From Torymus aiolomorphi (taxonomy: Eukaryota > Arthropoda > Insecta > Hymenoptera > Torymidae): DNA of 64,000 bases. Below the pieces are notes generated by a model. The model was not told where the DNA came from. It did no database searches and was given only the letters and a program-made list of their open reading frames with translations. The translations under genes and the position numbers were made by a program. The stretch is taken from the NCBI GenBank assembly GCA_036365515.1, contig CM070877.1:66104522-66168521 (forward strand), in the 5' to 3' direction. Below, piece by piece: positions 12,067-24,387 of this stretch (the stretch's first letter is position 1; each line of letters begins with the position of its first letter).

Positions 12067-13154
12067 TTACTGAAGAAGATGCTCAAAAGTTGCACCATTT
12101 ACTTGTTGACAACATTCTATTCTCCTTTTAAAGTTTCTAACCGTATTTAATAATACTTGACGTGGAATACTTAAGCAGATTTGTGTAATCCTTTGAATCA
12201 TGTCATCCCTTGTAGTTGGCCTGTTGCGGTAGACTGTATTTTTTAGGAAGCCCCATAAATAAAAATCTGGAGATGTCAGATCTGGAGATCTTGGTGGCCA
12301 TGCTACGGGACCTCCTCTACCAATCCATCGACCGTTAAACCTTTCATTAAGAAAATCTCTGACAATTCTGGCATAATGTGGAGGAGCACCATCTTGTTGT
12401 AGCCACATTCTGGCCCTTGTATGGAGATCAACGTTTTCTAGAAAGAGGGGCAGCTCGTCTCTCAGCAACTGTAAATAAGTATGTTGAGTTACGTGACCTT
12501 CAAAAAAATAAGGTCCAATCAGACATCCGTTAATGATACCACACCATACCGTTACATTCCAGCGATGCTGATGATCAACTTCTCGCATCCAATGAGGATT
12601 AACAGGAGACCAGTAGTGGCAATTATGGCGATTCAACATACCAGTACTCTGAAATGTAGCCTCGTCGGTAAAAGAACATTGTTAAAGAAATTTTCATCAT
12701 CAGTAATTTGTTGTGTTGCCCATTGGCAAAATGTTATTCTCCGTCGATAATCTTCCACAGTTAAAGCTTGATTTAGAGTAATGTGGTAAGGATGGTAACG
12801 CGCATATCGTAAATATCTACTGGCCGTAGATCTTGGAATACCCATTGTTAACTCGATTTCGCGTAAACTGACATGAACATTTAAATGTACCATGGCTAGA
12901 ACAGCAAGAAAGCGAGGATTATTTTCATAATCGTGTTCATTCAGTGTCCTCCTTCTTCGAACGAAGTTTCCTTGTCGACCGCGCAGTTCAATGTCACGTA
13001 TTACCGTATGATCAGGATGTTGTCGTTGAGGGAACCGAGCACGATACAATCTGCTTGCCTCTCGATAGTTTCGTCGACATTCTCCTAAAATAAGAAGAAT
13101 GTCAACTATTTCATTAGCAGAATAGTCAGGCATTCTTTTTGGTTGTAAATGCAA
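12067..13154 (-). pseudogene. DD41D mariner (rosa-type) transposase, one frameshift
   Basis: It would cut and paste the surrounding element at TA. The N-terminal piece (13154 to about 12690) has a DUF4817/HTH domain (ILGECRRNYREASRLYRARF) and a second helix-turn-helix (LREIELTMGIPRSTASRYL). The C-terminal piece (to 12067) carries the DDE core. The first Asp lies in TDEATF, visible only after shifting frame near 12670-12685 at a T-run. The second is in QQDGAPPH and the third in SPDLTSPDFYLWG, with 41 residues between the last two, which defines DD41D. The full length would be about 350 residues, normal for the family. One base missing from a T-run is the only defect seen. The likely start is Met at 13154 or 13133. 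Confidence 0.92.
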
Positions 13155-13409
13155 TTATTTATCAAAACACACCACAAAAGAAATAATATGTTATTATACT
13201 ATACAATATTTTAAAACGAAAAAGTTTAATTTTCTGTGCCAATATAAGTGTGCTCAATTTGAAAACAATTTGATGTGAACAGTAATAATTATTGACTATT
13301 ACCGGTCAATGCTGAATACTACCGGTCACTATTGGATACAGGTGGTCAACACTTATTAACTTTTGTTATTATTTGATATAAGTGGTTAACCCTGGTAAAT
13401 ATTGATAAT

Positions 13410-14100
13410 AGTAAAAATAGTAAAATTTTCCGCTCTTTCCATTTACGAGGTCAAAAATAGGGGTTCCCATTTGATAAAATCGATTTGACCTTCAAATGAC
13501 CTTGATCATTGACCTCAAGGTCATAACCAAGGTCACGATCAGTTGGGCCGCTCCAAACCCTACAACTTCTGTATTTAATATTCGTATGCGTAATTATGGG
13601 AATGTTTGGATGCGTTGATTGATTTTGATTTTAAACATGACCATGACCATGACCATGGCCTTGACTCAAGGACATATCTGAAGGTAAAATTTTCCGCTCT
13701 TTCCATTTACGAGGTCAAAAATGGGGGTTCCCATTTGAAAAAATCGATTTGACCTTCAAATGACCTTGATCATTGACCACAAGGTCATAACCAAGGTTAC
13801 GATCAGTTGGGCCCCTCTGAACCCTACAATTTGTGTATTTAACAATTTGCCTCGTATGCCTAATTATGGGAATGTTTTGATGCGTTGATTGATTTTGATT
13901 TTAAACATGACCATGACCTTGACTCAAGGACATATCTGAATGTAAAATTTTCCGCTCTTTCCATTTACGAGGTCAAAAGTGGGGGTTCCCATTTGAAAAA
14001 ATCGATTTGACCTTCAAATGACCTTGATCATTGACCTCAAGGGCATAACCAAGGTCACGATCAGTTGGGCCCCTCTGAACCCTACAACTTTTGTATTAAA
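13410..14100 (-). repeat. 262-bp tandem repeats in the mariner right end
   Basis: Inverted counterpart of the left-end repeats, about two and a half copies. Landmarks are CCTACAACTTCTG near 13559, CCTACAATTTGTG near 13822 and CCTACAACTTTTG near 14080. Confidence 0.85.
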
Positions 14101-14519
14101 AGTTTTTTTCCATCTCCCTTAGTTTTCGAGATATTTGCCTGGTGGTTTTAAAATGTGACACCCGGTATAACAATAATTTGTACTTGTACTCTAGTATGAA
14201 GGAACACTGACATTTTATAACTTTACACCTCTGCCACTATCGCTGCTTTCCCTTCATTGCCTCCACATATGTTTAACGAATAACATATAAACCAGTACTA
14301 GCAAAATAAGAATATTTCGATGTAATATCAAAATTTAATTAGATTTTTATTAGATAAAAATGCAGTATAAGCATGAGTTGGTAAAGCCGTATAAAAAGCC
14401 AATGCTATTTCATATTACCACCCATGTAATAAGCATATAAGACTAACAAGGAAACTACCCGAGGTGTCCGCCTCCGATTTTCCTGAATTTTTAATATGTT
14501 GTAGAGGATCGAAAAATAA

Positions 14520-15460
14520 GAGACTCGTATTTTTTTTATCGGCCCAATCCCTTATTAAAGGGGTGAAAACCGCCCTTAAAGTTTACCCCCGAAAACGGGG
14601 TTTTCTTAATATCTTTAGTTCTAATTAATGTTTTGAAATAAAATAAAATGGAAAATTCTTCTCTTTGAATGACGAAACTAGCAAGTATAGTTTAGTCCCC
14701 GAGGGTGTCAACTCTTACTTTTTATTTCAGAAAAACCTTATTTTTTAAACTATTTTTGTATATAATATTTGCAATAAAATTAATTGATTATTATAAAAAT
14801 CATTTTGGTGCTTAAAATAAAAAATTAAAGTTGACGTGTTTCAGGGTTTCTGCAAATAAAAGCGTTTTCGGGGGTAAACAACCCCTTAGGCGCAAAATAC
14901 TTTCGAACCGTTAAGATAAATATTTTATGTTATGTAATGCATAATTTATTTTTATTTGGGCTAATTTTTTTCTATGGGCCCAATTTCCTATTAAAAGGCT
15001 GAAATGCACCCCTAATATTCACCCCCAAAAACGGGTTTTTCTAGATATCCCGAGTTCAGATTAAAATTTAAAATGAAATAAAATGGAAAATATTTCTCTT
15101 TGAAATGCGAAGTTAGCAATGGTTGTTTCAACCCGTGGGAGCAACCCTTATATTTTATTTCGGAAAAACTTTATTTTTTTTAAATTATTTTTGTATATAA
15201 TATTTGCAATAAAATTAATTAATTATTGTTAATTTTCTTTTAAATTATAATAAAATTTAACATTAAAGTTCACGTGTTTCAGGGTCCATTCAAATAAAAG
15301 CGTTATCGGGGTAAAGAATCCCTATGGCGCGCAATACTTCGTATCATTTAAATAAATATTTTAAGGTGTATGATGTGTATATTCAGAATAATTAATTATG
15401 AATATTTTATTTATTTTAAACTAATTTGTTTATAGGCCCAATTTTCTATTTAGGGAATAA
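14520..15460 (+). repeat. tandem repeats of about 460 bp in the DDE element
   Basis: Two full diverged copies and the start of a third. GGCCCAAT recurs at about 14542, 14978 and 15436, each time followed by a TTATT or CTATT stretch and an AAAACGGG-type block; an AATAAAATTAATT block also recurs. The right side holds one inverted copy (about 18590-18900). Confidence 0.75.
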
Positions 15461-15552
15461 AAATCACTGATAGTGAATTTGACAATTTTGTTATTGTAGC
15501 GTTCTAAATATAACAACATTAGATAAATAGGGGAACAAATAATTACATGAGT

Positions 15553-15910
15553 ATATCGACGGCTGAGAGGAAGAAGAATGTATCTCGGCACATGGATGAA
15601 GAACAACGTATCTCGGCGCACGGATGAAGAACGACGTATCTCGGCGGGAGGACGAAGAACGACGTATCTCGGCGCGAGGATGAAGAACGACGTATCTCGG
15701 CGCGCAGATGAAGAACGACGTATCTCGGCGCGCGGATGAAGAACGACGTATTTTGCCGTATATACTAGCCGTGTACTGGCCGTAAATGCGCCGAGATACG
15801 TCGTTCTTCGTCCGCGCGCCGAGATACGTCGTTCTTCGTCCGCACGCCGAGATACGTCGTTCTTTACCCGCGCGCTGAGATACGTTCTTCTTCCTCTCAG
15901 CCGTCGATAT
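15553..15910. repeat. hairpin made of inverted 28-bp tandem arrays
   Basis: About six copies of a 28-base unit, ACGTATCTCGGCGCG then GATGAAGAACG, followed after a 45-base spacer by about four copies in reverse orientation. The two ends, ATCGACGGCTGAGAGGAAG and its complement, are nearly perfect. The whole block could fold into one rod of about 150 base pairs. It looks like a small foldback or MITE inserted in the DDE element. Confidence 0.9.
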
Positions 15911-16413
15911 TTTCAATTTAACTGCACAAATATTTATAAGCAGAATCGCTGGCTTTTAAAAGCTGAGCCTAGATTAAAATCATTTTTATGGTATATTTTA
16001 ATCTTTTTAGAAATCACTGCTTGATAATTATAATTTGCTTATAATTTTAGGATATTCATATTTGCGTATTTAGGCATGTCATATTATATTTCATTTCTAC
16101 TTCTTCATTAATAATTATTTTTAAGCAAATATTTTACTTATTTCTATTTATATATTTAATAATAAGCGGTTATTTGTAAGCCCACCGTGGAATCATGGAT
16201 AAAAATAGCGAATTTCGTGGAGAAAAACATCCGTGCAAAAGTAACGCGAGTGACTCTGGAGTCCGCGACTGCATAAAAACAGATCAGTTAGTCAGTATAT
16301 TTTTGTCAATTTTGCTGCGAGGTACATGTTATTGAGAGCCCGCGATTTGTTAAGAAAATTAGTTTATCCTACAATAAAATTTATTATTTTATAAAAATTA
16401 AATAATTGAAAAA

Positions 16414-18094
16414 ATGAAGATGAATCCTATCAACGTCATAAATTTATTATTGGCAACATTCTCGGAGCTTCCAATACCAGAAAGCCCTGTTAATAAGGTT
16501 GAAATGGATCTAGCTGAAAAATTTGAAAAAAATTTATACGATAGTATGAATGATGATAATGCGATTGAAGCAATAGAAGAAGAAACATTAGATTTTCAAG
16601 AGCAATTTAAAAATTATGAAGTACAAGCAATTGAAGATGACACAGTTTTCAAAGAAGGAAAAATATTATGATGTTTGTTCATACGATGATGAAGAGTTGA
16701 GCTTCGATTAACAAAAAAAATAAAACATTTGAATATTGGAGATCAAGTAAAACTAATAAAAACCGTAGTATAGAAAGTGTTAAACATCGATTTAAATTAT
16801 TTAATTCAGAACGACAATTGCGTCGATTGGCGAGCCAAATCAACAAGGTGGAACTTACAAAGAAAAATTATATCAGATTTCTGAATTTGTTTTCAGAAAT
16901 CTCAAAGAATCTATCGAAGCTGGTCATATGATTCACGATATTGATATACGTAGGTAGGCTTTAGAAGCTAAAAAAAAATTGGAATTTAATGATGTTAGAT
17001 TTAGAGCATTTAACTGGCTGCAAAAATTTAAGAAAGCTCAGAGAATTGTTAGTAGAAAAATTAACAAATTTATAACAAAAGATACTGTTGAAGACAAGGA
17101 AACTATAAATCAAGAAGCTAGTAAATTTTTAGCAGACATCAAACCACTGATTTCAGAATTTGGAACTGAAAATACCTACAACGCTGATCAAAGTGGATTT
17201 CAATTAGAATTAAGCAAAGACTGTCGAATGTGTTGTGCAATCTGTTTCATCGAAAACACAGAGTTATACAATATTACCTACAATTAATGCTGCTGGAAAA
17301 TTGCTCTCTCCATTATTTATAGTCTTAAAAGTTACTAAAGATGAATTCGGATCAGTAATTCAACAGCATTTATTTCGGCTAGATAACGTATATTTGATGA
17401 CTTCTAAATCTGGCAAAATGACATCAAGTGAATGAAGTTAAATAAAGTGTACTTGTATTCGTAAAATTGTAGCTTGTATCTATTTTAAATATTTTACTGG
17501 GAAACTTTTAATTTCAATAGACTCATTTTAAAAAGATTTACAATTATTAGTAAATTATTTTTCAAATAAGGTATTTTAACGTAAACTCCGAAAGTTATAA
17601 AAAAGTTTTGGTAAATTATTAATTAATTTTATTATTATTTATCCTTATTAATTTGATTTCATGTAATAAACCGTTATCAAAATTAGTGATGTAACCCAAA
17701 TAGCAATAGTTTACTGTAATGATCTGCAAAATTTATTTGCTTATAATTTATTTTCAGATCATTTTCGAAAATCATCCCTGAACAAGGGATGTGTTTTTTT
17801 CCAAATGTTGGGAAAAACAGTTTGATATTGTTAGATTCTTGGATCGAACATTGCACAGAAGCAGTAGAAAGAGAAAAACCCGATGATAAAAACATTAAAC
17901 TTTTCAAAATTCTTAAAGGTACAACTGGAAAAATACAACCACTGGATGTGTTTGGCTTTCGTATATGGAAAAATTTTGTAAGACACTTTTCCGATAGTGT
18001 AATTTTGTTGGATAAAGATATAAGTTTGCACGTACGAAATAATGTAATTAAATTACAATCACTGGTGCACAATCAGTTATTTTCTCCTCGATAA
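16414..18094 (+). pseudogene. DDE_1 (pogo/Tigger/CENP-B-like) transposase, fragmented
   Basis: Pieces in at least three frames spell one DDE transposase. The N-terminal part (16414-16671) is acidic and of uncertain role. The catalytic core shows YNADQSGF near 17180, a conserved block with SYTILPTINAAGKLLSPLF (17265-17320), FVRHFSD and KGTTGKIQPLDVFGFR (17920-17970), plus LLDSWIEHC near 17828. The Asp residues in these blocks would be the three metal ligands. Stops and shifts occur at about 16672, 16960, 17240 and 17436. A gap of about 330 bases (17436-17760) ends in a TTATTTTCAG acceptor-like sequence and may be an intron rather than damage. Assignment to pogo-type rests on these blocks only. 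Confidence 0.75.
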
Positions 18095-18902
18095 ATCCGG
18101 TGAACTTTAGCTTTGGTGGATCCCAAGCTCATTGTGAGTACCACGATGTAAAAATACTGCTATTATAAAATGTTCATGGTGTCAGAAATCACTGTGCTTA
18201 AAACATTTTTTTGAAGATTTTCATTACTGTTCAACCTATAATCCTTAAACAAAATTAAATATTGTGATAAGGAACAAACTGTAAGCTGGTTTGTATATTT
18301 CGTCGAATTATTTTTGACAATTTATAAAAATATACTTATATTTTACTTTTAATAAAAAGTAATTATATAATTATATAATTATTATTATTTACCTATAAGT
18401 ACGAGCAAAATACTCGAATTTAAATTGCGCAATAAGTATAAGAGTCTATAAACGACTTCATTAATTACGTTATTTCGATAAAAGAAACTGACACGAACAT
18501 AAACTAAATATATGTTATAAACCTCAAAATATTTATTTCAATGGTACTAATTATAAGTATTCCGCGTCTAGGTGGCTGCTAACCCCGATAACGCTATTAT
18601 TAGAAAAAATCCTGAAAAAAGTCAACTTTGATTTTTAATTTTAACAATAATTATTTAATTTTATTGCAAATATTATATACAAAAATAATAAAAAAAAAAT
18701 TAAGTTTTTCCGAAATAAAATATAAGGGTTGCCTCCCCACGGGATGAAACAACCATTGCCAATTTCGCATTTCAAAGAAAAATATTTTCCATTTTGTTTC
18801 ATTTCAAATTTTAATCTGAACTCGGGATATCTAGAGAAAACCGTTTTCGGGGGAAAACTTTAAGGGCGGTTTTCACTCCTTTAATATGGGATTGGGCCGA
18901 TA

Positions 18903-19288
18903 ATAGTATATTGTGTGCAAAGGGCGTAAAGTGGGTCTTTTTAGACCGAGTGTGGGGTTGTAGTTCGAGTCGAAGGTGAGCTAGCACGAGCTGAAGGCGA
19001 GTGCGTTTGCTAACCGAAGATCTACTTAGCCCTTGGTGCACACCATATTTTTTGTACCGCAAGTACAGATTTTTGCGTTTTTTCAAAATTTCAATGATTT
19101 TTTTAAACAATCTTGAAAACTCCATTCAAAAACGACAGCGAGCGCTTTTTGATGTTTTACAACCCGCTACGGCGAGCAGTGGGCGCTTTTCAGTTTTACC
19201 GCCCGCTGGACGACAAGCGGTCGCTTTTGGTTCTATTAATAGGTTCAAAAAACGCGAAAATCGTGCTTGCTGTATAAAGACAAAAAAT
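18903..19288 (-). mobile_element. second copy of the MITE and minisatellite segment
   Basis: Inverted and shortened relative of 9145-9690, including the GTGTGC palindrome, one or two of the 40-base hairpin units and the flanking TTCGCGTTTTTC stretch. It interrupts the right end of the DDE element, whose left end is uninterrupted at the matching place. Confidence 0.8.
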
Positions 19289-19659
19289 ACGTGTCTCTTA
19301 TTTTCCGATCCTCTATAACATTAAAAATTCAGAAAAATCGGCGGCGGACATCTCGGGTAGTTTCCTTGTAAGTTACTAGTCTCTTATAATGTAACTAATG
19401 GTATTTCGCCTTATATTTATAAGGTATAGATTATTCTCAACAGAAACAGATTGAATATTAGTTGAGTAATTTTTATTTAATTTAATATTTATGGATTACA
19501 AGTTTTCTACATGTAAAAGTACAAGAAATAGTGATATAGCTTACAGCAAAAGAAGAAAGCCATGCAGTATTGCTAATAGCTACTTGATCGTTAAAATATA
19601 GCTTACAGTGTGTAAAAGGCTATGTAAGAAATATAATATTAAATTTAGTATTTATAATA

Positions 19660-21105
19660 TTTATTATTTCAAGTATTCTATATATCAAAGTAAAAGTTAT
19701 TTTTATATAACTTAGAGTGAAAGAGGTAACTTAGCACTGGTCATAAAATACTTCCTATACCAAGCGACATCCCTGGAAAATCACATATAGATAAGTGGAT
19801 CAAGCAATCCCCAATGACAGAAGCCAGCTAGACAACCCAAGAAGAATCAACAGTGGTTCAAGTAGCAATAGCAAACTTAAATATTGGAATGTTGTTCACC
19901 AGTTGAGAAGACGGTAACAAATTTGCAAAAAGGGCTCTAATGGAATCAAGTTCTGGGATCAGGGGGTAGAAGTCATCACGACTGGCAGAAAAAGAAGAAA
20001 TACCTTTCCCCAGCTAAATACACAGATCCTCATAGCAAAACTAGGAAAATGGAGAAGCATGAGTCAGAAGCTAAAATACATGAAGGCGTAAATGTACTGC
20101 TCTCACCTAGATGTAAACATAGGAAACATAACCACGAAGATGACAGCTATACTTTATAGGCCACGACGACAGGAAACTCGGCATGACCTCGGAGATAACG
20201 TGGCCGCAGCAGTAGAATGTCGTCCTTGACGTAGAAACAGGAACTACCACACTCTCACTTTTGAGCTTTCATCGTCGGAATCATTGAAACGCGTGCGCTT
20301 TAAAGCGCCTGTCTACCTATTGATATCGATGTGCAAAAAGAGATCAGAGAGGCAAAGAGAGTTTGTGAGGGGCAGAGGAGAGAGAGGGGGCGCCAGTTGA
20401 AGCACTGTCTGTGCACCTCATGCTTTCTCGCATATGTGCGTCCAGAAGTCATCGACCGCCGTATGCCGTATCGACCAGCGCTTTAACGCGCACTCGTTTC
20501 AATGGTTCCGACGACGAAAGTTCAAACGTGAGAGTGTGGTGGTTCCTGTTTCTACGTCGAGGAAGATGTTCTGCAGCTGCGGCCGCGCTGTTATCTCCGA
20601 GGTCGTACCGAGTTTTCCGCCGACGTGGCCTATAAAGTATAGCTGTCATCTTCGTTATTATGTTTTCTATGTTTTCATCTAGGTGAGAGCAGTGTATTCA
20701 CACTTTCATGTATTTTTGCTTCTGACTCATGCCTCTTCATTTTCCTTCTTGTGCTATGAGGATCTGTGTAATTAGCTGGCGAAAGCTATTTCTTCTTTCC
20801 TGCCAGTCGTGGTAACTTTTACCCACTAATCTCTGCAATTGATGCCATTAGAGCCCTTTTTGCAAGTTTGTTGCCGACTCCTCAACTGGTGAGTAACATT
20901 CCAACATTTAATAGTTTGCCATTGCTACTTGAGCGACTGTAGATTCTTCTGGGGTTGTTTGAGCGGCTTCCGTCATTAGGGATGGCTTGATCGACTTATC
21001 TGTATGTACATTTCCAAGGATGACGATTGGTATATAGAAAGTATTTTATGACCAGTGCTGAGTTTCCTCTTTCACTGTAAGTTATATAATAATAACTTTT
21101 ACATT
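19660..21105. repeat. palindromic centre of element A
   Basis: The two arms face each other around a loop of about 125 bases (20335-20460). Matching blocks include GAGGTAACTTAGCACTGG with its complement near 21058, AAAAAGGGCTCTAATGG with CCATTAGAGCCCTTTTT, and the GC-rich sequence around GAAACTCGGCATGACC. Several short frames exist on both strands but none survives in both arms. An ORF over 21055-21369 has no recognisable domain. Confidence 0.8.
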
Positions 21106-21822
21106 GATACACGGAAAAAAATTTTGAGCTGCAGGGACAGAAAACTAAACGTATTCACGCAGCACAGCTACTGGTGCTGTTTCGGCACCAACCTTTTGCC
21201 GCGTCAGGCTGTGATTCAGAGAACCGCGGCATTTGTTATTGCCTTTCGAGCACGCTCGAAGGTCGTGTGTGTGTTTTGCTTTAAACATTTTTTTATCAAT
21301 CATTCGCAATTAAAATATTTTAAGTTAAAATTCGCTGGTACCGGTTTACATGTTATTCGTCAAACTTAAGTATGGAATTGAAAGGACAGTAGCGATAGTG
21401 TTGCCTAGATCTAGTCATATAAAACGTCAGTGCTCTTTCATACAGCTAAAAAAACCAGATTGAATATCAGTTGATTTATCACAAGAAAATTAAGAGCATA
21501 TATTATGGCCAATTCACATATAGTTATAAAATAACTTTACATATTAAAGAGTATTGACATGTGTGTGCCTAAGTTATTGTTATAGGTATATTATTCGTTA
21601 AACATATGTAGAAGCAATGAAGGAACTTCAGCGATAGTGGCAGAGGTGTAAAGTTATGAAATGTCAGTGTTCCTGCATACTAGAGTACAAGTACAAGTTA
21701 TTGTTATATAACTTACAGTGGAAGAGGTAACTTAGCAGTAAATTTAAAACAATATAATATTTTACAGACACAGAGAAAAATTCATTTGTAAACTGTACTC
21801 TATAAGAAAATATATTATTTTA

Positions 21823-22058
21823 TGTAATAACGCTGGAACACCTGGACATGTGAGATTCTCACTATTTGAAATAGTACTTTTTATGACTGCTGAAAAAATT
21901 ATAAAAATTGCTATTTCAAATAGTAAAATTTGCTACAAAAATAATAAAAATTATTATTTAAATAGTAAAATTTGCTACGATGATCATAAACATTACTGTT
22001 TCAAACAGTAAAAATCCTAAATGTCGAGTGTGTCCTAGCACTACTATAAGAATAATAA
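21823..22058. repeat. hairpin block, right-arm copy
   Basis: Inverted counterpart of 10599-10818, with AACGCTGGAACAC and GTGTCCTAGCACT as the outer stem and ATTTGAAATAGTA palindromes within. Confidence 0.75.
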
Positions 22059-22199
22059 ATTCTCTGATAAAAACAGTAAAGTTTACAAATAAATTTTTCT
22101 CTGATTGGATTTTTTCCTAAATCAATGGTATGTGATAATAATTAAGCAGCTCTTATTAAAATTACTTGCAAACCATACATATTAAATTATGAAGAGGAC

Positions 22200-22425
22200 A
22201 ATTTGGATAATTTCAACTCAGGCGTCGTTCATGTCAACGCGCTAGTGTACTTAGTGCGTATGGGTGTGCTGGGGAACTGGGGTACGCCAACCTTATTCCA
22301 CCGTTGTCACCAATGCCTATATCAAGGTGGTTATCATCGAGTACTCGAGGATGCGCTTGATGCCGGCCTCGCGTGATTTTGATAGGATCGGCGTCAAGTG
22401 GCGCGAGCCCGAGACTCGTTAAACA
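22200..22425. other. GC-rich hairpin core of element A, right-arm copy
   Basis: Inverted counterpart of 10205-10440. The stem bases GATGCCGGC and the opposing GGCGTCAAG show several differences, some of them paired, as expected if folding is what is kept. Confidence 0.7.
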
Positions 22426-23360
22426 TCGTCTCATCTTTCTGTTTTCATCCTTTTGTTATCGTCGAGAAAATTGCAGGTACCGTATGTGGTAAATACAGTA
22501 CAGGTATAAAGAGAATAACATTAATACATACATTTATGAGATAATGCATGATTATTTTTACAAGCATGTTTATAAATACGTTCTATTAATAAAGTTTTTT
22601 TCTAATAAAATTATCATTGTCTTAATTTTTTAACCTAATATAATTAAAATTATATTCGAATTATATGATATCAATATTATGTCATTGTTAAAGAAGGCAT
22701 TAAATAAGCGCATTTACTTATCTAGTTAATATTTTCACCAATATATTTAAAAAATTAGAATCGGTAAGTCAGCTGCAAAAACAGCTGAGTTCGCGGCTGT
22801 TTTTGCAACTGATTATTTTTAGTAGGGTGGCAGGATCATTGTACGATATTTTTCAGTGGGGAATGGTGGTTTAGCAATCCAAATATTAATTTTTGAAAAT
22901 AGAATAAACCATCAAAATCAACGTCAGTAGTCAGTTCATTTGGGTTAACTCTGATTTTTCGAAATACTTCAATTTTTGTCATTGATGGCCTTAACAATTT
23001 TCTGGAAATTTTATATTTAATATTAAAAGAAGAAGGTTGACTGGAGAACTGTTTTGATTAATTCGGTGTTACCGAAAACACTGGAAAAACGCGTTTCTTC
23101 ATTCATTTCTTCCCGCAGAACTTAGATTTTTTGAAGGCACGATGGATTGAATTCTTGCACCAACTTTTCTTCTGCATAGGTATACGCAATGATTGGAATC
23201 AAGAAAACATGTTAACTTTACTTTAATTTTAATAGTGAAATTTAATTATGATTGACGAAGAAAGTCAGATGAGATTTTGACGTGAGATTTTTCAGTAGGG
23301 AACTATTTTATGCACCTTTGGTTGAGATTGGGAATCGTATCCATTAATTTTTCAACGCAA

Positions 23361-24387
23361 AAGATCATTTTACATCAATTTTAGAACATTTTATGTTCAT
23401 TTTTTTCACTTTTAGATTTAGACTATACGTCTGATTGCACAGTTTTTCATCTCTTAAAAAAAAAGGATGACCAGAAGTAGTAACTCATTTAAAGATTCGA
23501 TGTGATTGGTTATTTGAAAAAAGCGCGAATATTGGAATTCTTTTCGATTGAAAATAAGCTAGATTTAAATTTTGAAACTCAAGTATTTATAGAACTACTA
23601 AATAATTAAAAAATTATGAAAACATTTGATTTTTTGCTTAAAAAATGTATTTAACTGTATAATCATTTAAGGGAGTACGACAGTTAAAAATTTATTTTTA
23701 TTGACCTAAAAATAAAAATGTTGATCAGTAATGATATCTCTTCTAAATTTTGTATTAAAATATAATTTTTGATAAAATGAATTTGCTGTTTTCTTTCGAG
23801 AAACAGAAAATTTCTCCCTAATAGGTAGTGTTACCATGTACATAATATTTAATTCTTAATACGTGCAATTATTACTGATGGGGTTTTTATGTACCTCTTG
23901 GATGGGATGGAAAAGCTAAATAAGAAGTCTTTTTTGATAATTTTTTTTTTTCTTTTCTGTAATTTTTGCTTTGATTCTCGTATATCATAATAATAACAAT
24001 TATTGAGCGAATCCAGAAATTAATTTAGTACAAAAAAAGATATTTGTAGCGTGTTTAGCTAGATGTTTATGGGGGGGGGGGCAAGGGACTATTTTAATAT
24101 TAAAGAAACTCATAGAAATACGTTGATTTTTCCATTATTTTGAGGGGTGCCGGGAGGCGGAATGGATGAACATGACATAACGCTAACAACTATATAATGT
24201 AGGAATATATATATACTAGGGGGGGGGGGGGGTACCCCCTGCTCGCTCCGCTCGCCAACCCCCATTAGTAAGTGGACTTTTTATTTATCAGTTTTTATTC
24301 TAAAATTATGAAAAATAGTAGAGATTATTATATAGATATTATTAAAAATAAGTAAGGATCATAAGTCTTTATCTAAAAAAAAATTTA
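23361..24387. other. AT-rich tract with two long G runs, no gene seen
   Basis: Mostly AT-rich sequence without a supported reading frame. It includes (G)11 at 24071-24081 and (G)14 near 24219-24232. The block 24085-24218 recurs in the same orientation at 28184-28345. Confidence 0.6.
24085..24218 (+). repeat. direct repeat, upstream copy
   Basis: Shares ATTTTAATAT, then CTCATAGAAATACG, ATTATTTTGAGG and ACTATATAATGTAGG-type sequence with 28184-28345 in the same orientation. The two copies lie just outside the inverted-repeat element at 24388-27930. Confidence 0.75.

Larger units (their letters stand above)
10946..14167. mobile_element. rosa-type (DD41D) Tc1/mariner element, 3.2 kb, TA target duplication
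   Basis: Ends match as inverted repeats, TACCGGGTGTCCCATTTT on the left and TACCGGGTGTCACATTTT on the right strand reversed, each flanked by TA (10944-10945 and 14168-14169). The right arm of element A at about 21695-21712 provides the empty site. The inverted repeats run on for several hundred bases and each contains 265-base direct repeats rich in AAGGTCA-type motifs. Between them lies a minus-strand transposase split by one frameshift. The element is therefore a recent insertion that probably can no longer move by itself. Confidence 0.9.
14456..19368. mobile_element. 4.9-kb DDE transposon with inverted ends, pogo/Tigger-like
   Basis: The termini ACAAGGAAACTACCCGAG at 14456 and the reversed CTCGGGTAGTTTCCTTG at about 19352-19368 are inverted over at least 80 bases and are followed inward by matching sequence. 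TA lies at 14454-14455 and 19369-19370. The terminal 460-base repeats, a hairpin array, a broken transposase and a secondary insertion (18903-19288) are nested inside. It interrupts the left arm of element A. Confidence 0.8.
6810..23360. mobile_element. element A: foldback (palindromic) element with nested insertions
   Basis: Two arms of about 2.8 kb run in opposite directions and meet around a short loop near 20330-20460. Matching blocks include 6825-6870 with 23310-23350, 8010-8110 with 23210-23290, 9885-10140 with 22490-22745, 10205-10440 with 22200-22425, 10600-10820 with 21823-22058, 14170-14290 with 21600-21720, and 19660-20330 with 20455-21105. The right arm is nearly continuous. The left arm is inflated to about 13.5 kb by four insertions listed separately. 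No transposase belongs to the arms themselves. The outer ends fade out, so limits are approximate and no target duplication is assigned. Shared landmarks tie it to the element at 58316-63325. Confidence 0.85.

Noticed and set aside
16414..16671. A separate host gene with an acidic product
   Set aside because: It directly precedes transposase remnants on the same strand within the DDE element and is more simply its N-terminal part.
20411..20682. Overlapping frames at the centre of element A
   Set aside because: They lie on both strands of a palindrome and are not preserved in the opposite arm.
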